Assembly: GCA_002917075.1 (NCBI GenBank)
Contig: NTMA01000034.1
Span: forward strand, 186,001-250,000
DNA length: 64,000 nucleotides
Origin: Hawksworthiomyces lignivorus
Lineage: Eukaryota > Ascomycota > Sordariomycetes > Ophiostomatales > Ophiostomataceae
Direction: 5' to 3'
Positions 21,421 through 32,830 of this stretch are shown here, in pieces. The position numbers were made by a program, and so were the translations under genes. The first letter of the stretch is position 1, and each line of letters starts with the position of its first letter. Under the pieces are notes generated by a model. The model saw only the letters and a list, made by a program, of their open reading frames with translations, was not told the DNA's origin and made no database searches.

Positions 21421-24400
21421 ATGAAGACGACCAAAGACGCCGTCCCTGCGTCTGGTTTGACTGTTCTCTTTGTACCAAATGAGTCGTGCAATGCCATTGT
21501 TGAGTAAGCTTAAGCTATGGCGATACGAGGAAGTGTAAAGCAGGTGCCAGACTAACATTCTTTTTTCTCTTTTGCCAGCATCGTCTTCGTGGCCGGCTTG
21601 GGTGGACATCCAGTCAAGACTTGGCAGTATGCGACGGGCAAGCCGGATGCGCCATCGCCGCAGAGCCCTTCCAAAATCCCTAGCCATAAAAATTCAATCC
21701 GCGACATCATTCGAAAGAATTCAATCAAGTCTCTGAAACATTGCGTGTCCAGCATCAGCCTAGCAACGACAGCAGCCGGCGACAACGATGAGCCACCTCG
21801 CCAGCGGAGGGTCCTGCGCAAGCACCAGCCAGGGACAAGCCGATCCGAATCCAAGCTGCTGCTGCTGACAGCAAAAGAAGACCCAAAGCCATTGAAAGCC
21901 AAGTCAACTTCGAGACTGAAGCTGACACTGCAAATGGATGAAGAACGTGCCAAGACAGAAGAGTATGAGACGGTTTACTGGCCTCTAGATCTTCTCCCGA
22001 CATCATGCCCAAACGCCCGAATCATGACTTGGGGCTGCCAGGCGCTCGCCACCAAAGGCAAATTGCTGCCGGCACAGAACACCACATATGATCACGCCTG
22101 TGACTTGCTGCATGAGCTGGCTACGCTAAGAAACGATACGAGGACGATCGGCCGCTCCTTGGTGTTCGTGGCTCACTCGTTGGGTGGCATAATGGTCAAA
22201 CAGGTAAGCGGTCACAAGAAACCATGGAGATTTGTACAAGTAAACACAGTAGGTATTGATTACGGCTGTCCAGGTGCTGCGCCAATCGGAGTCCGCGTCT
22301 GAGCTGCTATTGAAAGATATCTTGCGGTCCCTTGCTGGTGTGGTGTTCATGGGTTGTCCGCATCGAGACGGCCAGCAGGGCACGATAAGCGACGCAACAC
22401 GAAATATGGCTAGCGTTCTGCTTGGAGTGGACGAAGATGACGAAGTGCTGCAGGATCTGAGTGGCGCCAGTAACACAATCGCGTTCGAAGGGGGGCGGCA
22501 AGACTTTGTACGGCTCTGGAACGATTACAACTTCCGCGTCAAAACCTTTCAAGAGACCTTGCCTGGTCCAGGAGAGACAGGCAGTGCGCTTATTCTACGG
22601 CGCGAAGCCAGCTCCTTCGGCGACCCGCGCGAACGATGCGAGTCTGTCGATGCACACCATGCAAACATGTGCAAGTTCCGCTCAGTAAAAGATGCGACAT
22701 ATCGGTCACTGTCGTTCCTCTTGCTGCGATTTATTCATGACGAGATCAACCGCGTGAGTCTACGCCAGTCGGCAAAGAATATCTTTTCGGGACAAGAGCT
22801 GACATCAAATGCAGTTGAGAGATCTCACGCCAAGAGAGCAACGTATGTTTCTCTGTTCCTGATGAAGTTTTGTTGTATGGCAATTTTCTGACGCTATATT
22901 ATCTTTTTGCTCTAGTCGTTCTCGAAGCTCTCTCGAAGCACCGCAACGATGTCTTACCCCAGCAAACAAACTACCGTGTCGAGTCGTATCCTGGAACGGG
23001 TGTTTGGCTGTATGACCTTCCGGAGTTTCAGGCATGGCACCACCGCTCTAGCGGCGGAAGGAATCGTATCCTCTGGATCAAAGGTTGCCCGGGTTCCGGC
23101 AAGTCGGTCTTACTGAAATCTCTCCGGGGCCGCATTGAGCGCCACTGGGGTCCCATGAACAGCAATGTTGTCTGGAGTCTGGCAGAGGGCGAGACGCTTA
23201 ATAGCGTCTTCTTTCCAGGAAGTCGTGGTCAATATAAACAACATGCAGCATCACCAGCCCACGTTTACCGTAGCCTGCTTGCGCAGCTGTACACTCAGGA
23301 TCCTCGTCTACGAAAAGCGTTGATGGCCTCCTGCCGCCGCAGCGTAGAAGGGCGGCCATCGTCGGTGGTCACGTTCGACGACGCACAGCTGGTCACATTC
23401 TTCGTAGACGACTACATTGACCAAAAAATCGAGACCCCTACGCGCCGCACGTTCATCTTCGTCGACGCAACCGACGACTGCGGCCTCCCTTATGTTGAGG
23501 ATCTGCTCTACTATTTATCGCAGCTCGCTGCCAATTCCGACTACAGCATCTGCGTGGCCACAGCTCACCACCCAGAAATTGTGCTGGACAACGCCATTGA
23601 GGTTGTAATGCACCAGCAGAATGTCGACGACATATTGCGTTACGTCAGCCTGCATCTGATGGCTGAGTGGGAGGATCGGAACAGCACCGTGGTGCGGATC
23701 GGGGCCAAGGCTGCCGGTTGTTTCCTGTGGGCGGAAATTGTCGTCAGCATCCTTAATGCAGCCATTGAAGAGGGTGCAACAGAGGAGCTTATCGAAGAGG
23801 CCATTGCGGACATGCCTGGCGACATTGACGGACTGTACGAGTGGCTCTTCAGCACCCTGGGGCCGGATGAAAAGGTAGACACAATGCTCCTGATGCAGTG
23901 GATTCTCTTTGTCCCCGAGCCCCTCCGGCTCAATGATCTGCGCATTGCCATGCAGCTGTCGCGGAAGCTGCAGCGGCAGAATCAACACCACCGCTACGCC
24001 TCGTTCTGCAACAAAGGCGCCTATTCATGTCCCTTCACATCGGCTCTGCATCTCGGCCCGCAGACGTCCATCCGCGACCTGCACCACCCGCTGAGCGAGG
24101 AGCTCAGCGGCAGCTCGTACTATGACGGCTGCGGCGGCGCGTTCGACAGCCCCTCGCAGTTCTACAGCTGGGTGCGCAGCCGGTCCATCGGGCTGCTGGA
24201 GCTCCAGCCGCAGTCGCCCGCGCACAAGGGCGGCATCACGATCGAGCCGCAGGGGCTGCGGTGCGTGCAGTTCATCCACGAATCCGTGCGCAGCTTCTTC
24301 CTCAGCGGCCGGGGGTTCCGGTGCCTGCAGCCGGACGCGAACGCATCCTCCAGCCGCACGGTGGACGACTTTGCAGACGCCGCCCACTACACGCTGCTGC

Positions 24401-25182
24401 GCACCTGCCTGGCACACCTCAACGTCGTCGAGCTGGAGTCGCTCGGCCGCCAGGGCCGCCACACCCGCCATGGCAGCGGCAGCGGCAGCGGCAGCGGCAG
24501 CAAGCTGGAGCCGGGCCCGATGGACCCGGAGAACAGCCCCTCGCGCAAGAACAACGTCCTCAATCAGCGCCGCCTGGTCATGTCGAGCTACCCCTTTCTG
24601 CAGTACGCGGTCGACCACCTCATCTTCCACATGCTGAGCCTGCGGCCGTTCCGGTACAACCTGCCGCAGCAGGAGCTCCTGCGGCTCTTCTCGGCCAACG
24701 GCTGCCGCATCTGGCGGCGGTGGACGGCGCTGCTGGGGTGCAGCAGCACCGACGCCGACGACGTGCTGCGCAAGTGCGCCGAGGGCTCGGCCAAGGGCCT
24801 GCTGGACCCCGTCTTCGGCACGTCGTACCGGCTGGCGCGCATCTTCCGCACGCTGGCCCGCGAGTCGGCGGCGGCTGACACGGCTCCCGCCTCGGCAGTG
24901 GCCCCAAAGAGACAGCTGATCATAAACGCCACCAGGCCGGCACGGGCAGCCAAGCGGCCCCCGCTCTCCTTCGACCGGCGGTTCAGCCGTCCGCCGCCAC
25001 CGCCGCCACCAGTACCACCACCGCCGCCGCCGCCGCTGTGGTCTCCTGCTTCTCTCCCGTCGCCGGCGGGAACCTACGCAGACACGATGCTCTTTTCTCC
25101 CATGTCAACTGGGTCGTTGATATCTCCCGCGACTGTGGATTCAGATCATCCTTCAATGAGATCGCCAGTGTTTGTGAAATAG
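21421..25182 (+). CDS. STAND protein: alpha/beta hydrolase-NACHT
   Basis: NLR-like signal-transduction ATPase of the kind linked to fungal nonself recognition; cytosolic. Exons 21421-21503, 21579-22203 and 22274 onward, then 22916-25182. The N-terminal domain is PGAP1/DUF676 lipase-like: VLFVPN, VDIVFVAGLGGHPVKTW, nucleophile Ser228 in AHSLGG, and MGCPHRDG. The NACHT domain starts with RILWIKGCPGSGKS (Walker A, near 23086-23109) and has FIFVDATDDC as Walker B; LRLNDLRIAM follows in the winged-helix region. No ankyrin, WD40 or TPR array follows; the C-terminus has a Gly-Ser run (near 24472-24500) and two polyproline blocks (near 24990-25040). The junction after exon 3 is a problem: the best intron (22843-22915) breaks the frame, while a 40-nt intron (22875-22914 or 22915) keeps it. 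Either the intron is very short or the gene carries a lesion. Confidence 0.84.
22843..22915 (+). other. Ambiguous intron in the NACHT gene
   Basis: A canonical donor GTATGT at 22843, a CTGAC branch site near 22888 and a CTAG acceptor at 22915 make a textbook 73-nt intron, but splicing it leaves two bases plus two bases at the junction and shifts the downstream frame. Donor GTATGG at 22875 keeps the frame with an intron of about 40 nt, shorter than most fungal introns. Confidence 0.6.
24472..24500 (+). repeat. GGCAGC hexamer run in the NACHT gene
   Basis: In-frame GGCAGC repeat encoding alternating Gly-Ser, located between the NACHT region and the C-terminal part. Likely a polymorphic flexible linker. 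Confidence 0.8.
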
Positions 25183-25472
25183 CTCTTCCCGGCTCTGTTG
25201 GGCGACCTGGCATGGTTTTTTAACATAGCGGAGTAAGCTACAGGGGTTTCTAGCTGACTTGGACCTGCATTAGCGCCCTATTCTTTGTATCGATAGCTGT
25301 GTGTTATTATGTAACGTAAAAATTTAGGCGGTATTCACCGGCAGAAACAGTGCTGTTGGAGAAATCTTCCGCTAGATCGAGAGCGTGTAAATGTCGACTT
25401 CGTGCATAAAAGCCAAAACTTCATTGCCCTGTAAAACCTCTGTATGTCGCGTTTTCTGTTCAGCCTGTCTAC

Positions 25473-27431
25473 ATGTTCGCAGCACGCGGGTGCCCACGTT
25501 TGCAGATAAGACTACGAAATACTGCACAAAACGCAAAGGCCCCATCACCGCTGCAGCAATGGTGTCGTCGCCGAAGCCAGATGAGCAAAGATGTGGTGCA
25601 CACGACAACACCACTTGCTGAGCAGCTCAGTAATACGGGACTGTGGAACTATGGACGCTGGGCAAAGAAGAGCACAAAGAAGCGCCCAAGGGGTGACAAG
25701 TATCGAGTGAACATTGTGAGCGAGGAGTTGTGTGGTAGGTCGCCATGTTGGTCTTGTTTCCCATCTACAGTGCCGATCTGCCAGCTAACTTTTTTGTCCT
25801 TGTCTCTAGACGACGTTCTCGCCTATTCGAAGCATACCCTGCAGCGCCATGTCGGATGCGACCTGATCGATATCTATCCCGGCGCTGGCCTATGGAGCAG
25901 CAAGCTCCATGAGGTGCTGCAGCCGCGCTCGCACCTACTCCTCGAGCCCGACGAAGCCATATACCGCCCGTTTCTAGAACAGTCTGGCCTCTTGGCGAAG
26001 CCAAATGTTTCACTGATCCCCAAGTCCGGGATCATCTGGCGGGAGCTGAGCAGCGTTCTGGACCCTGCCCACCTGCCCCAGCAGGTGGAGCGGCCGCAGC
26101 CCTCGCAAGACGGCACCTCGCCGGCGCGCAATGACACACTCCTGGTGACGGCCAACCTGGCCTTCTTTCCCAAGCGGCGGTTCGCCATGTTTGAGTCGGT
26201 GACGCAGCTGGTGCTGTACCAGTTTATCAGCAGCATCCGCGCATCGTCGCTATTCCAAAAGTACGGCCTGGTGCGCATGCTGCTGTGGGTCGAGGGCAGC
26301 GACCGGCTGTCGCTGCTGGCGCGGTCGTGCCAGCGGCGCAAGCGGCTGGCTATTGACGGCGAGCTGGCGACGGACTGGATCATGGAGCTGGCGGGACCCG
26401 ATGAGTATTCGCCGTGGTTCATGCGGGACACGGCGCTGGACCAGGCGAGCTGCCGGCGCGCTCTGGGGCAGATGGCGGCGGCGAACGTCACGCTGCCGGC
26501 GGGACGGATGTTCCCCGACACCGCGGAGGCGATGCGCGATAGCAGTGAAAGCAGCAACGGCAGCGACAGCAGCCATGGCGGCTCACGCGCCGGTGGGCCG
26601 GCCGTGTTTGCGCGGCCGTGGCGGGCGGAGTTGAAGCGGATGGAGGCCGACTTTGCGGCGGGCAAGTTTACGGCGCAGTCGGCCGAGCACCGCCGGATGC
26701 AGCAGCTGCGCTACCGCGGCAACCGCGAGGCCAAGATGGCCGACGCGGTCCACGCCATGCTGCAGGAGCGCGACCAGCTTGCCGACGCGCATGCCTCGGT
26801 GGCGACCGCCGCAGATGCGGCGGCGGCGCAGCGCAGCCTGAGCGAGGCGGAGGCCGCGTGGAACGCCGGCGTCGACGCCCTGCCGACGAGCAGCCGCAAG
26901 GAGTTTCTGCTGCAGCGCGACAACCTGCACCTGTTCTGGCAGGACCCGCCGGTGCTCGCTTGGGACCGCCGCACGCTGGAGCCGCTGCGCGTGCGCGACA
27001 CCGAGTTCTTCCCCAACGCGCCCTGTGCGCTCCTCGACATCCAGCCCAAGGCCATGCACCCGCTGCTGCGCGCCATGGGCCCCGGCACCAGCCGCGCTGG
27101 CGACGTCTTTGAGCTCGTCCTGCGCGGCATGATGGCCATGGGCGCCGAGCCCGTCAGCAAGTCCATCGACTCCGTGTGGCCCGGCGCCGCCGACGGCGTG
27201 CTCCCTCACTGCCCCAGCCTGCGCGGCGACCGGCGCCGCGGCGGCATGCCCGTCAGCGGACCGTACGGCGAGCTGACGGCGCGGTCGCTCAACGAGACGC
27301 AGTGGCTCGAGATCCTGGACGCCTGGATGAAGTGGCCGTTCCGGCCGACGCTGTCGCAGCTGGTCGCGCGCATCTCGGACGAGGGCGAGGCCGACTCTGC
27401 AGCGGACGACGAGCTGGGTGGCATGGACTGA
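25473..27431 (+). CDS. MTF1: Mitochondrial transcription factor Mtf1 homologue
   Basis: Homologue of the mitochondrial RNA polymerase specificity factor Mtf1, a member of the rRNA adenine dimethyltransferase (KsgA/Dim1) family that works in promoter melting in the mitochondrial matrix. Exons 25473-25734 and 25810-27431 give 627 residues, phase-consistent (GTAGGT...TCTAG). The N-terminus (MFAARGCPRLQIRLRN) is Arg-rich without acids, fitting a mitochondrial presequence. A degenerate S-adenosylmethionine site is seen as DLIDIYPGAGLWSSKLHEVL, followed by HLLLEPD; NLAFFPKRRF stands where the methylase motif IV would be. The protein is longer than yeast Mtf1 because of a Ser-Gly-rich insert and a charged helical segment in the C-terminal half. 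Family assignment is from motifs and memory; a generic rRNA methyltransferase-like annotation is the alternative. Confidence 0.8.
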   Translation: MFAARGCPRLQIRLRNTAQNAKAPSPLQQWCRRRSQMSKDVVHTTTPLAEQLSNTGLWNYGRWAKKSTKKRPRGDKYRVNIVSEELCGRSPCWSCFPSTVPICQLTFLSLSLDDVLAYSKHTLQRHVGCDLIDIYPGAGLWSSKLHEVLQPRSHLLLEPDEAIYRPFLEQSGLLAKPNVSLIPKSGIIWRELSSVLDPAHLPQQVERPQPSQDGTSPARNDTLLVTANLAFFPKRRFAMFESVTQLVLYQFISSIRASSLFQKYGLVRMLLWVEGSDRLSLLARSCQRRKRLAIDGELATDWIMELAGPDEYSPWFMRDTALDQASCRRALGQMAAANVTLPAGRMFPDTAEAMRDSSESSNGSDSSHGGSRAGGPAVFARPWRAELKRMEADFAAGKFTAQSAEHRRMQQLRYRGNREAKMADAVHAMLQERDQLADAHASVATAADAAAAQRSLSEAEAAWNAGVDALPTSSRKEFLLQRDNLHLFWQDPPVLAWDRRTLEPLRVRDTEFFPNAPCALLDIQPKAMHPLLRAMGPGTSRAGDVFELVLRGMMAMGAEPVSKSIDSVWPGAADGVLPHCPSLRGDRRRGGMPVSGPYGELTARSLNETQWLEILDAWMKWPFRPTLSQLVARISDEGEADSAADDELGGMD

Positions 27432-28832
27432 ACTACAAGAACCAGGGGATGCTGGATTAGCGCACTACAGGCTGTAGCTCCCGCATGAGGAGGATGGATG
27501 GCTGGCTTATTCAGTCATCCAAGTGATACTACTGGGGTGGCGAGCAATCGGCTACATTTTGCTAGACTTATTGTATACCCAACTCATTTTAAATTCCACT
27601 ATGCGCAGTACGTGTTGGCTGCGAGAGAGATACTAAGCTTGAGCTTCTCTTCGCTCATCTAGCGGTCGTATCTTGTTTCTTGATTAATGTGTAACAGAAC
27701 TGTACGTGACTTCATGGGTCTATGCAACATAGTGGTGATCTAGTATACACAGGAACCCTTGACCAAGAGAAACAAAGAGTTGTTTCATGGTTGCAAGATT
27801 TCGCCTGCCATGTAACAGCTGCGCTACTACGTGGTCCTACGCCAACTGGAAAGGATCAGAAATCTCCTACATAGTTTCTACCATTTTCGGACAGACAGGT
27901 AGCAATTGGCGTCACAGATGTCTATGTAGCGCAGCATGTAAGATATTTTACAGCAGATGTAGATACTCTTTCGGCAAGGTACACCCAAATGCAACCAAGG
28001 TCGCATCTTGTAAACGCCGTCCGCCATATTTACCAACATGCGACGATCGATGTTGGTTCCGGTCGTTTTGGAAACCATTTGCCTTTTGCCGCCCGTGAAT
28101 CAGTGCTTGTACTCCATACTTGTATCATTGTTCTGATTAAGCGATGGGAGGACACAACCGTTGTTTGCCAAGAGTAACAAGAACTCATGAGTAAATAAAG
28201 ATGAAAATCAGAAAAAATAAGTCGTCTACAGATATTCGAAGAAAATTCTAATTTACTTAGAGTCTTGTGGTCTGCTTATAGTTCGCATCTGTTTCCTCAT
28301 CCCTTTTCTCTTTATGATGCTATTTTGCGTCTAATTTGCTCACTCTTAAAAAAATTCGCCTCAAGGTGAACTCTGCGCTGGACAGACAAATTGAAAGTAG
28401 AACTGCAGTAGAATAAGAATATTGTACATGAGCTTCCGAAAGCCTCCTTTTAAATGGACTGCTAAACAGGTTTTCAGTGTCTGACCGTCTGGCCATCGGA
28501 TGAGTGCGAAACTTCGTCCTACACCCAGGCCGAATTCATCCATATTATCCAGCTTGCGAGACTGCGAGGCCATAATATGATCATCCCGTATAATTTGCTT
28601 CCAGAATTCTACAGTTCTATTTCTTGGGCGCAATTGCGAGTAATAGTTATGCTTCTTTGTTCTTCTCTTCTGCTTCTTCCCTTTTGTGAAAACCAAAGAG
28701 ATGATCTGGAGAGTTCAAATACTACGAACAGTATCGCAACTTAGGAAAAGCAACTTCTACGACAATTACATGGATTCCTGAATTTTAACAGACGGTCGCA
28801 ACGGAGTTGGAATAGCCCCATGACCTATAACC
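27432..28832. other. Intergenic region without a convincing gene
   Basis: About 1.4 kb between two plus-strand genes, AT-rich. Open frames are short (at most about 111 codons) and carry no recognisable domain. It should hold the promoter of the GT90 gene at its right end. Confidence 0.45.
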
Positions 28833-31055
28833 ATGATTTCAACTGTGATTACGCGACGACGGCCGCCGTTCTTTCTCCGCTACGTTGGCCCGGCATGCCT
28901 GGTCTTGCTCTTGGTATACTCGTTTTCGCTGCCGTCGAAGATCCGTATGGCACCTACGGCTGCCTCTTTGCGGCAGAGCCAAAATGAGCAGACGCAGCGG
29001 CAGCGGTACCACTCGCCGCCTCGGATACAACAGATACCGGTCATCCCGTCTAAGGGCGCAAGCCAGCCGCAAGACAGCAATAACCACGGCGAGCAGTCCA
29101 ACGGCGATGGACACCCGGATCATGCATCACATCGCGTTGGAGAAAACAGCCCCAAAATGCACCCGATCGAAGAGCTCATCGAAGATGCCGACAAAACGTT
29201 TCGAGACATGCAGGCAAGAGAATCTCACACTCTCCACGAGGCGGCGGAAGCGTACCGTCAGCGCCGCGGCAGGCACCCGCCGCCCGGCTTCGACAGCTGG
29301 TACGGATTTGCGAGTGAGCGGAATGCGGTGGTTGTCGAAGACTTCTGGGACCAGATCTACCACGACCTGCATCCGTTCTGGGCCCTCCCCGCGCAGAAGG
29401 TGCAGCAGGACGGAAACGACTTTGAGATGACAATCCATATCCGAGAAGGCCGAGCGGTGACGAACAGCAGCTGGTTCTGGACGCAGATTTGGCTGGACAT
29501 GATCCACTCCGTCGAGCACCTGCTGCCCGACATGGACATTTCGCTCAATGCCATGGACGAGCCGCGGGTGGTCGTGCCCTGGGAAGACATGCAAAAATAC
29601 GTCGCGGAAGCCGACCGCACAGTGAAATTGGCCAAGCCGGAAGAAGTTGTCGGCGTCTTCCAGCAGCTGACGAAGCCGCCTTACACAGACGAAGACTGGA
29701 ACGCAGACCCCAGAGAGTTTGAGACATCTGGTAAGGAAATGCTGGCTGAGATGCTCTTTTCCCCATCCCTCTGCGGAGTAGTAGGGAGGAGGAAGGCACA
29801 TTCCGACATTTCAACTGACATGTTGCTTCTAGGGCGTTACTGGAACATTGTGCGGCGGGCGTGCGCGCCATCGTCGCCAGCGCGCGAGGCGGCGATCCAG
29901 ACAAACTTTGAAGGCCCGCCGCACTTCTCGCGCGCGGCCGCGGCGCCGCACATGCGGCGCGGCTTCGTATCCAACAGCTCGCTGGCGCGCGACGTGTGCC
30001 ACCAGCCCGACCTGCAGGGCCTGCACGGCATCTTCATCGAGCCGCTGTCGGTGTCGTCGACGGCGGCGCTGGTGCCCATGTTTGGCGGCAGCAAGCTGTC
30101 GGTCAACAGCGACATTCTGCTGCCGGCCGCCATGTACTGGAGCGACGAGGAGCGCTTCTCGGCCGGCGGCGACCAGGGCGCGCCGTGGGCGAACAAGCGC
30201 GACCGCGCCGTCTGGCGCGGCGTGGCCACGGGCGGCCGCAACGAGGCCACCAACTGGCGCGGCTTCCACCGGCACCGCTTCGTCGCCATGAACAACGGGA
30301 CGGAGCTGGCGCAGGCGGAGGCGCAGGCGGCGGGGGAGAGGGAGAGGGAGCAGAGGGAGAAGGCGACACAGGGGGCCGCAGCCGTGGCCGCGGCGGAGGA
30401 GACCGACCTCCGCACCGGACCGGTGAACTTTGCGCTGCCCGACGCGTCCTACGGGCTGCGCGCGCAGCAGCAGCAGGCGCCCGGCGCGCTGGGCGCCTGG
30501 GTGGACCAGTGGGCGGACTGCGCGTTTGTGGACCTGTTCTGCTGGCCGAAGCCCGAGGGCGACGCCGACGGCCACACCTGCCCGCACACGGACGGCCACT
30601 TCTCCGTGGCCGCAAGCATGCCCCTGCAGGAGCAGTTCGATAACAAATACCTGCCGGACATTGACGGCAATAGCTTCAGCGGCCGCTACCTGGCCTTTCT
30701 GCGCAGCACCAGCCTGCCCATCAAGGCCACCCTCTGGCGCGAGTGGCACGACGCGCGCCTGATCGCGTGGAAGCACTTTGTGCCCATGGACAGCCGCTTC
30801 GGTGACTGGTTCGGCATCATGGAGTTCTTTCTGGGATACGACGGCGGCAGCGCCGACCGAAGCGCGCCGCCCCACGACGCCGCCGCCAAAAAGATCGCCG
30901 CCGAGGGCAAGGCGTGGGCCGAGCGCGTGCTGCGCCGCGAGGACATGCAGATCTACGTCCTGCGGCTCCTCTTGGAATATGCCCGCGTGGTCGACGAGAG
31001 GCGGGACTTGCTGGGCTGGGTCGACGACCTGCTGCCGCCAAAAGCGGCGGAGTGA
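28833..31055 (+). CDS. CAP10-type (GT90) glycosyltransferase, type II membrane protein
   Basis: Putative beta-1,2-xylosyltransferase-like enzyme of the GT90/CAP10 family, which adds sugars to glycans or capsule/cell-wall polymers in the secretory pathway. Exons 28833-29730 and 29833-31055 (GTAAGG...CTAG) give 706 residues. A short Arg-rich cytosolic tail precedes a single membrane anchor at about residues 13-33, giving type II Golgi topology; a Gln/Ser/Pro-rich stem follows. The lumenal domain contains PGFDSWYGFA, the block KRDRAVWRGVATGGR, and near the end DIDGNSFSGRYLAFL, TLWREWHDARLIAWKHFVPMD and FFLGYDGG, all typical of this family. An Ala/Glu/Arg-rich insert (about residues 460-495) looks like a lineage-specific low-complexity expansion. 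Confidence 0.92.
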   Translation: MISTVITRRRPPFFLRYVGPACLVLLLVYSFSLPSKIRMAPTAASLRQSQNEQTQRQRYHSPPRIQQIPVIPSKGASQPQDSNNHGEQSNGDGHPDHASHRVGENSPKMHPIEELIEDADKTFRDMQARESHTLHEAAEAYRQRRGRHPPPGFDSWYGFASERNAVVVEDFWDQIYHDLHPFWALPAQKVQQDGNDFEMTIHIREGRAVTNSSWFWTQIWLDMIHSVEHLLPDMDISLNAMDEPRVVVPWEDMQKYVAEADRTVKLAKPEEVVGVFQQLTKPPYTDEDWNADPREFETSGKEMLAEMLFSPSLCGVVGRRKAHSDISTDMLLLGRYWNIVRRACAPSSPAREAAIQTNFEGPPHFSRAAAAPHMRRGFVSNSSLARDVCHQPDLQGLHGIFIEPLSVSSTAALVPMFGGSKLSVNSDILLPAAMYWSDEERFSAGGDQGAPWANKRDRAVWRGVATGGRNEATNWRGFHRHRFVAMNNGTELAQAEAQAAGEREREQREKATQGAAAVAAAEETDLRTGPVNFALPDASYGLRAQQQQAPGALGAWVDQWADCAFVDLFCWPKPEGDADGHTCPHTDGHFSVAASMPLQEQFDNKYLPDIDGNSFSGRYLAFLRSTSLPIKATLWREWHDARLIAWKHFVPMDSRFGDWFGIMEFFLGYDGGSADRSAPPHDAAAKKIAAEGKAWAERVLRREDMQIYVLRLLLEYARVVDERRDLLGWVDDLLPPKAAE

Positions 31056-32168
31056 CGCGGCGAAATAGCGACACAGAACAGCTCTAGATGTCCTGCATAC
31101 AAAGCCTAAAATTAATTGGGGCCGGGGGAAGGAGAAGGCAGAACAGAGGGCCGCGCAACGGCTGTGGGCTACGATTGGAGCGAGAGCCCTGTACGATAGT
31201 GTTTGACGTGCAATGACATAGATTGGATTTTAGGGAGTTTAGGGAGCTAATACCAAGTGATGGGCGAGTTCAAGCCAATCAATGCGATGCGAGCAGCTGT
31301 GAGCTTGGACGACGCCCAGCCACCAGATAATTTGCTTACACGGGACACCGATGCCCAAGATGAGGATCGGCTTAGGCCTAAACCAGCCATCCGTTTGCTG
31401 CCCACGGCCCGTTGATTGGGCAAATGGCGGGAAGCCTTCCCGCTAACACCCTCGCCCAAACGCACGTTGACGCCAGTGAGCTTCTCTTGTGCATTGAATC
31501 TTTGTGAAAACCAACCCCCTGCTTTCATGGCTTTTATGCATGAGTCGGCGGCGCTACCGGACGCAATACGCGTAGTCGTATGTAGGTGCAATTAAAAGCA
31601 ATACTTTCTTGTTCCCGCGGGAATCGCAAATGTCCGTTTTGGACTTTGTGCGCCGTCGATTCCTGGCGATGACAGACGGATATCTCTCGCCAATTCCCTC
31701 TGTCTGTCATTGCCCGCCTCTGCCTGCAGATTGACAACTAAGAGCGAAATTTTAATGCGAGCAAGCCTTTTCGCGGCCTCCCTTCGACAACGACGCCTTG
31801 CAGCTGTTTCCATCGCCGTGTTCGACGCATAGCGGCCCGACCTTTTAACGAGATTCTGCACATCGACGGAGGATTGGTATTGGTAAAATACGTCGTCGCC
31901 GAGGCAAAGCTCCCCAGCATCTCGCATCTTCCCCAGGCCGCTGAAAACAGTGCAATTGAACAAAAACACCGAGCGGCAATTGGCAAGCACCTCCCACAGC
32001 TAGCTCTCGACAGCAGAATCCCCGAGCCGCTGCCAAGGGGCAATGCCCTGAACCGCGACCACAGGCGCCGAGTGACATCATCTTCCATCGCACACGCGTA
32101 GGACCGAACCGCACGTCGACTGCTGCCGCGCCCTCCCAAGTCCTGCCGCTTACCTGCCTGCTGCAAAG
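31056..32168. other. Intergenic region without a convincing gene
   Basis: About 1.1 kb between two plus-strand genes. The last 200 or so bases before 32169 look like a 5' leader (pyrimidine-rich near the start codon). No domain-bearing open frame was found. Confidence 0.4.
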
Positions 32169-32830
32169 ATGGCGTCCTCGGCCACGTTCAGCGAGTCTGT
32201 CGTCGAGTTTGAGCGGGAGCGCCGGGTGATCGGGCACGTCCACAAGTACCGCTGGCCGGCGGTGCAGTTGAACCTTTGGATCCTGATCATGCTGATCTCG
32301 GCGTGCACGATGCTGGGGATCATCGCGACTTTTGTGCAGACGCAGCAGCGGCTGCTGCTGGACGTGCCGTGGTACTTTCCCTACTGGCTGACAGTGGGGT
32401 CGCTGGGCGTGGTCTTTGTCGTCTTCATCCTCGTCCTCATCTTCCAGCGGCGCCTGCTGCCCTCCATCGTCATGATCGGCGGCTTCCTGCTGTTCGTGCT
32501 GTGGACCGTCGGCCTTATCGTGCTCTCCATCGAGCTCTGGGGCCCGTCGGGCAGCGTCAGCGCCAACTGCAACCTCGCCGTCTTCAACCTGGACCCCAAG
32601 GGGCAGTCGGTTGGGACGCTCGCCTGGATGACGCAAAGGAGCATATGTAAGTTTTCTTTCTGAATCCAATGGAAGAAACGGCCCAAGCCTAGGCATCGCC
32701 GTGACATGCTAACCCCGGTTTGCACGCAGGTCAATGTTGGCAGACAGCCTTTGCATTCGGGCTTATCGGGGCCATCTTCTTGCTCTGGATCATGGTCATG
32801 GCATTCCAGGTGTTTGCGGACGACGCTTAG
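32169..32830 (+). CDS. Four-helix integral membrane protein (MARVEL-like)
   Basis: Conserved fungal membrane protein of unknown function. Exons 32169-32646 and 32730-32830 (GTAAGT...CGCAG) give 192 residues. A charged cytosolic N-terminus (FERERRVIGHVHKYRWPAVQ) precedes four hydrophobic helices at about residues 35-58, 73-95, 99-122 and 163-186. Between helices 3 and 4 is a loop with SANCNLAVFN and a short C-x-C pair created right at the splice junction (CQCW), suggesting disulfides in an extracytosolic loop. The four-helix layout fits MARVEL or claudin-like proteins, but no diagnostic motif settles it. The stop follows QVFADDA. Confidence 0.82.

Noticed and set aside
29829..30875. 348-codon antisense frame opposite the GT90 gene
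   Set aside because: Shadow of a GC-rich exon; it has no recognisable motif.
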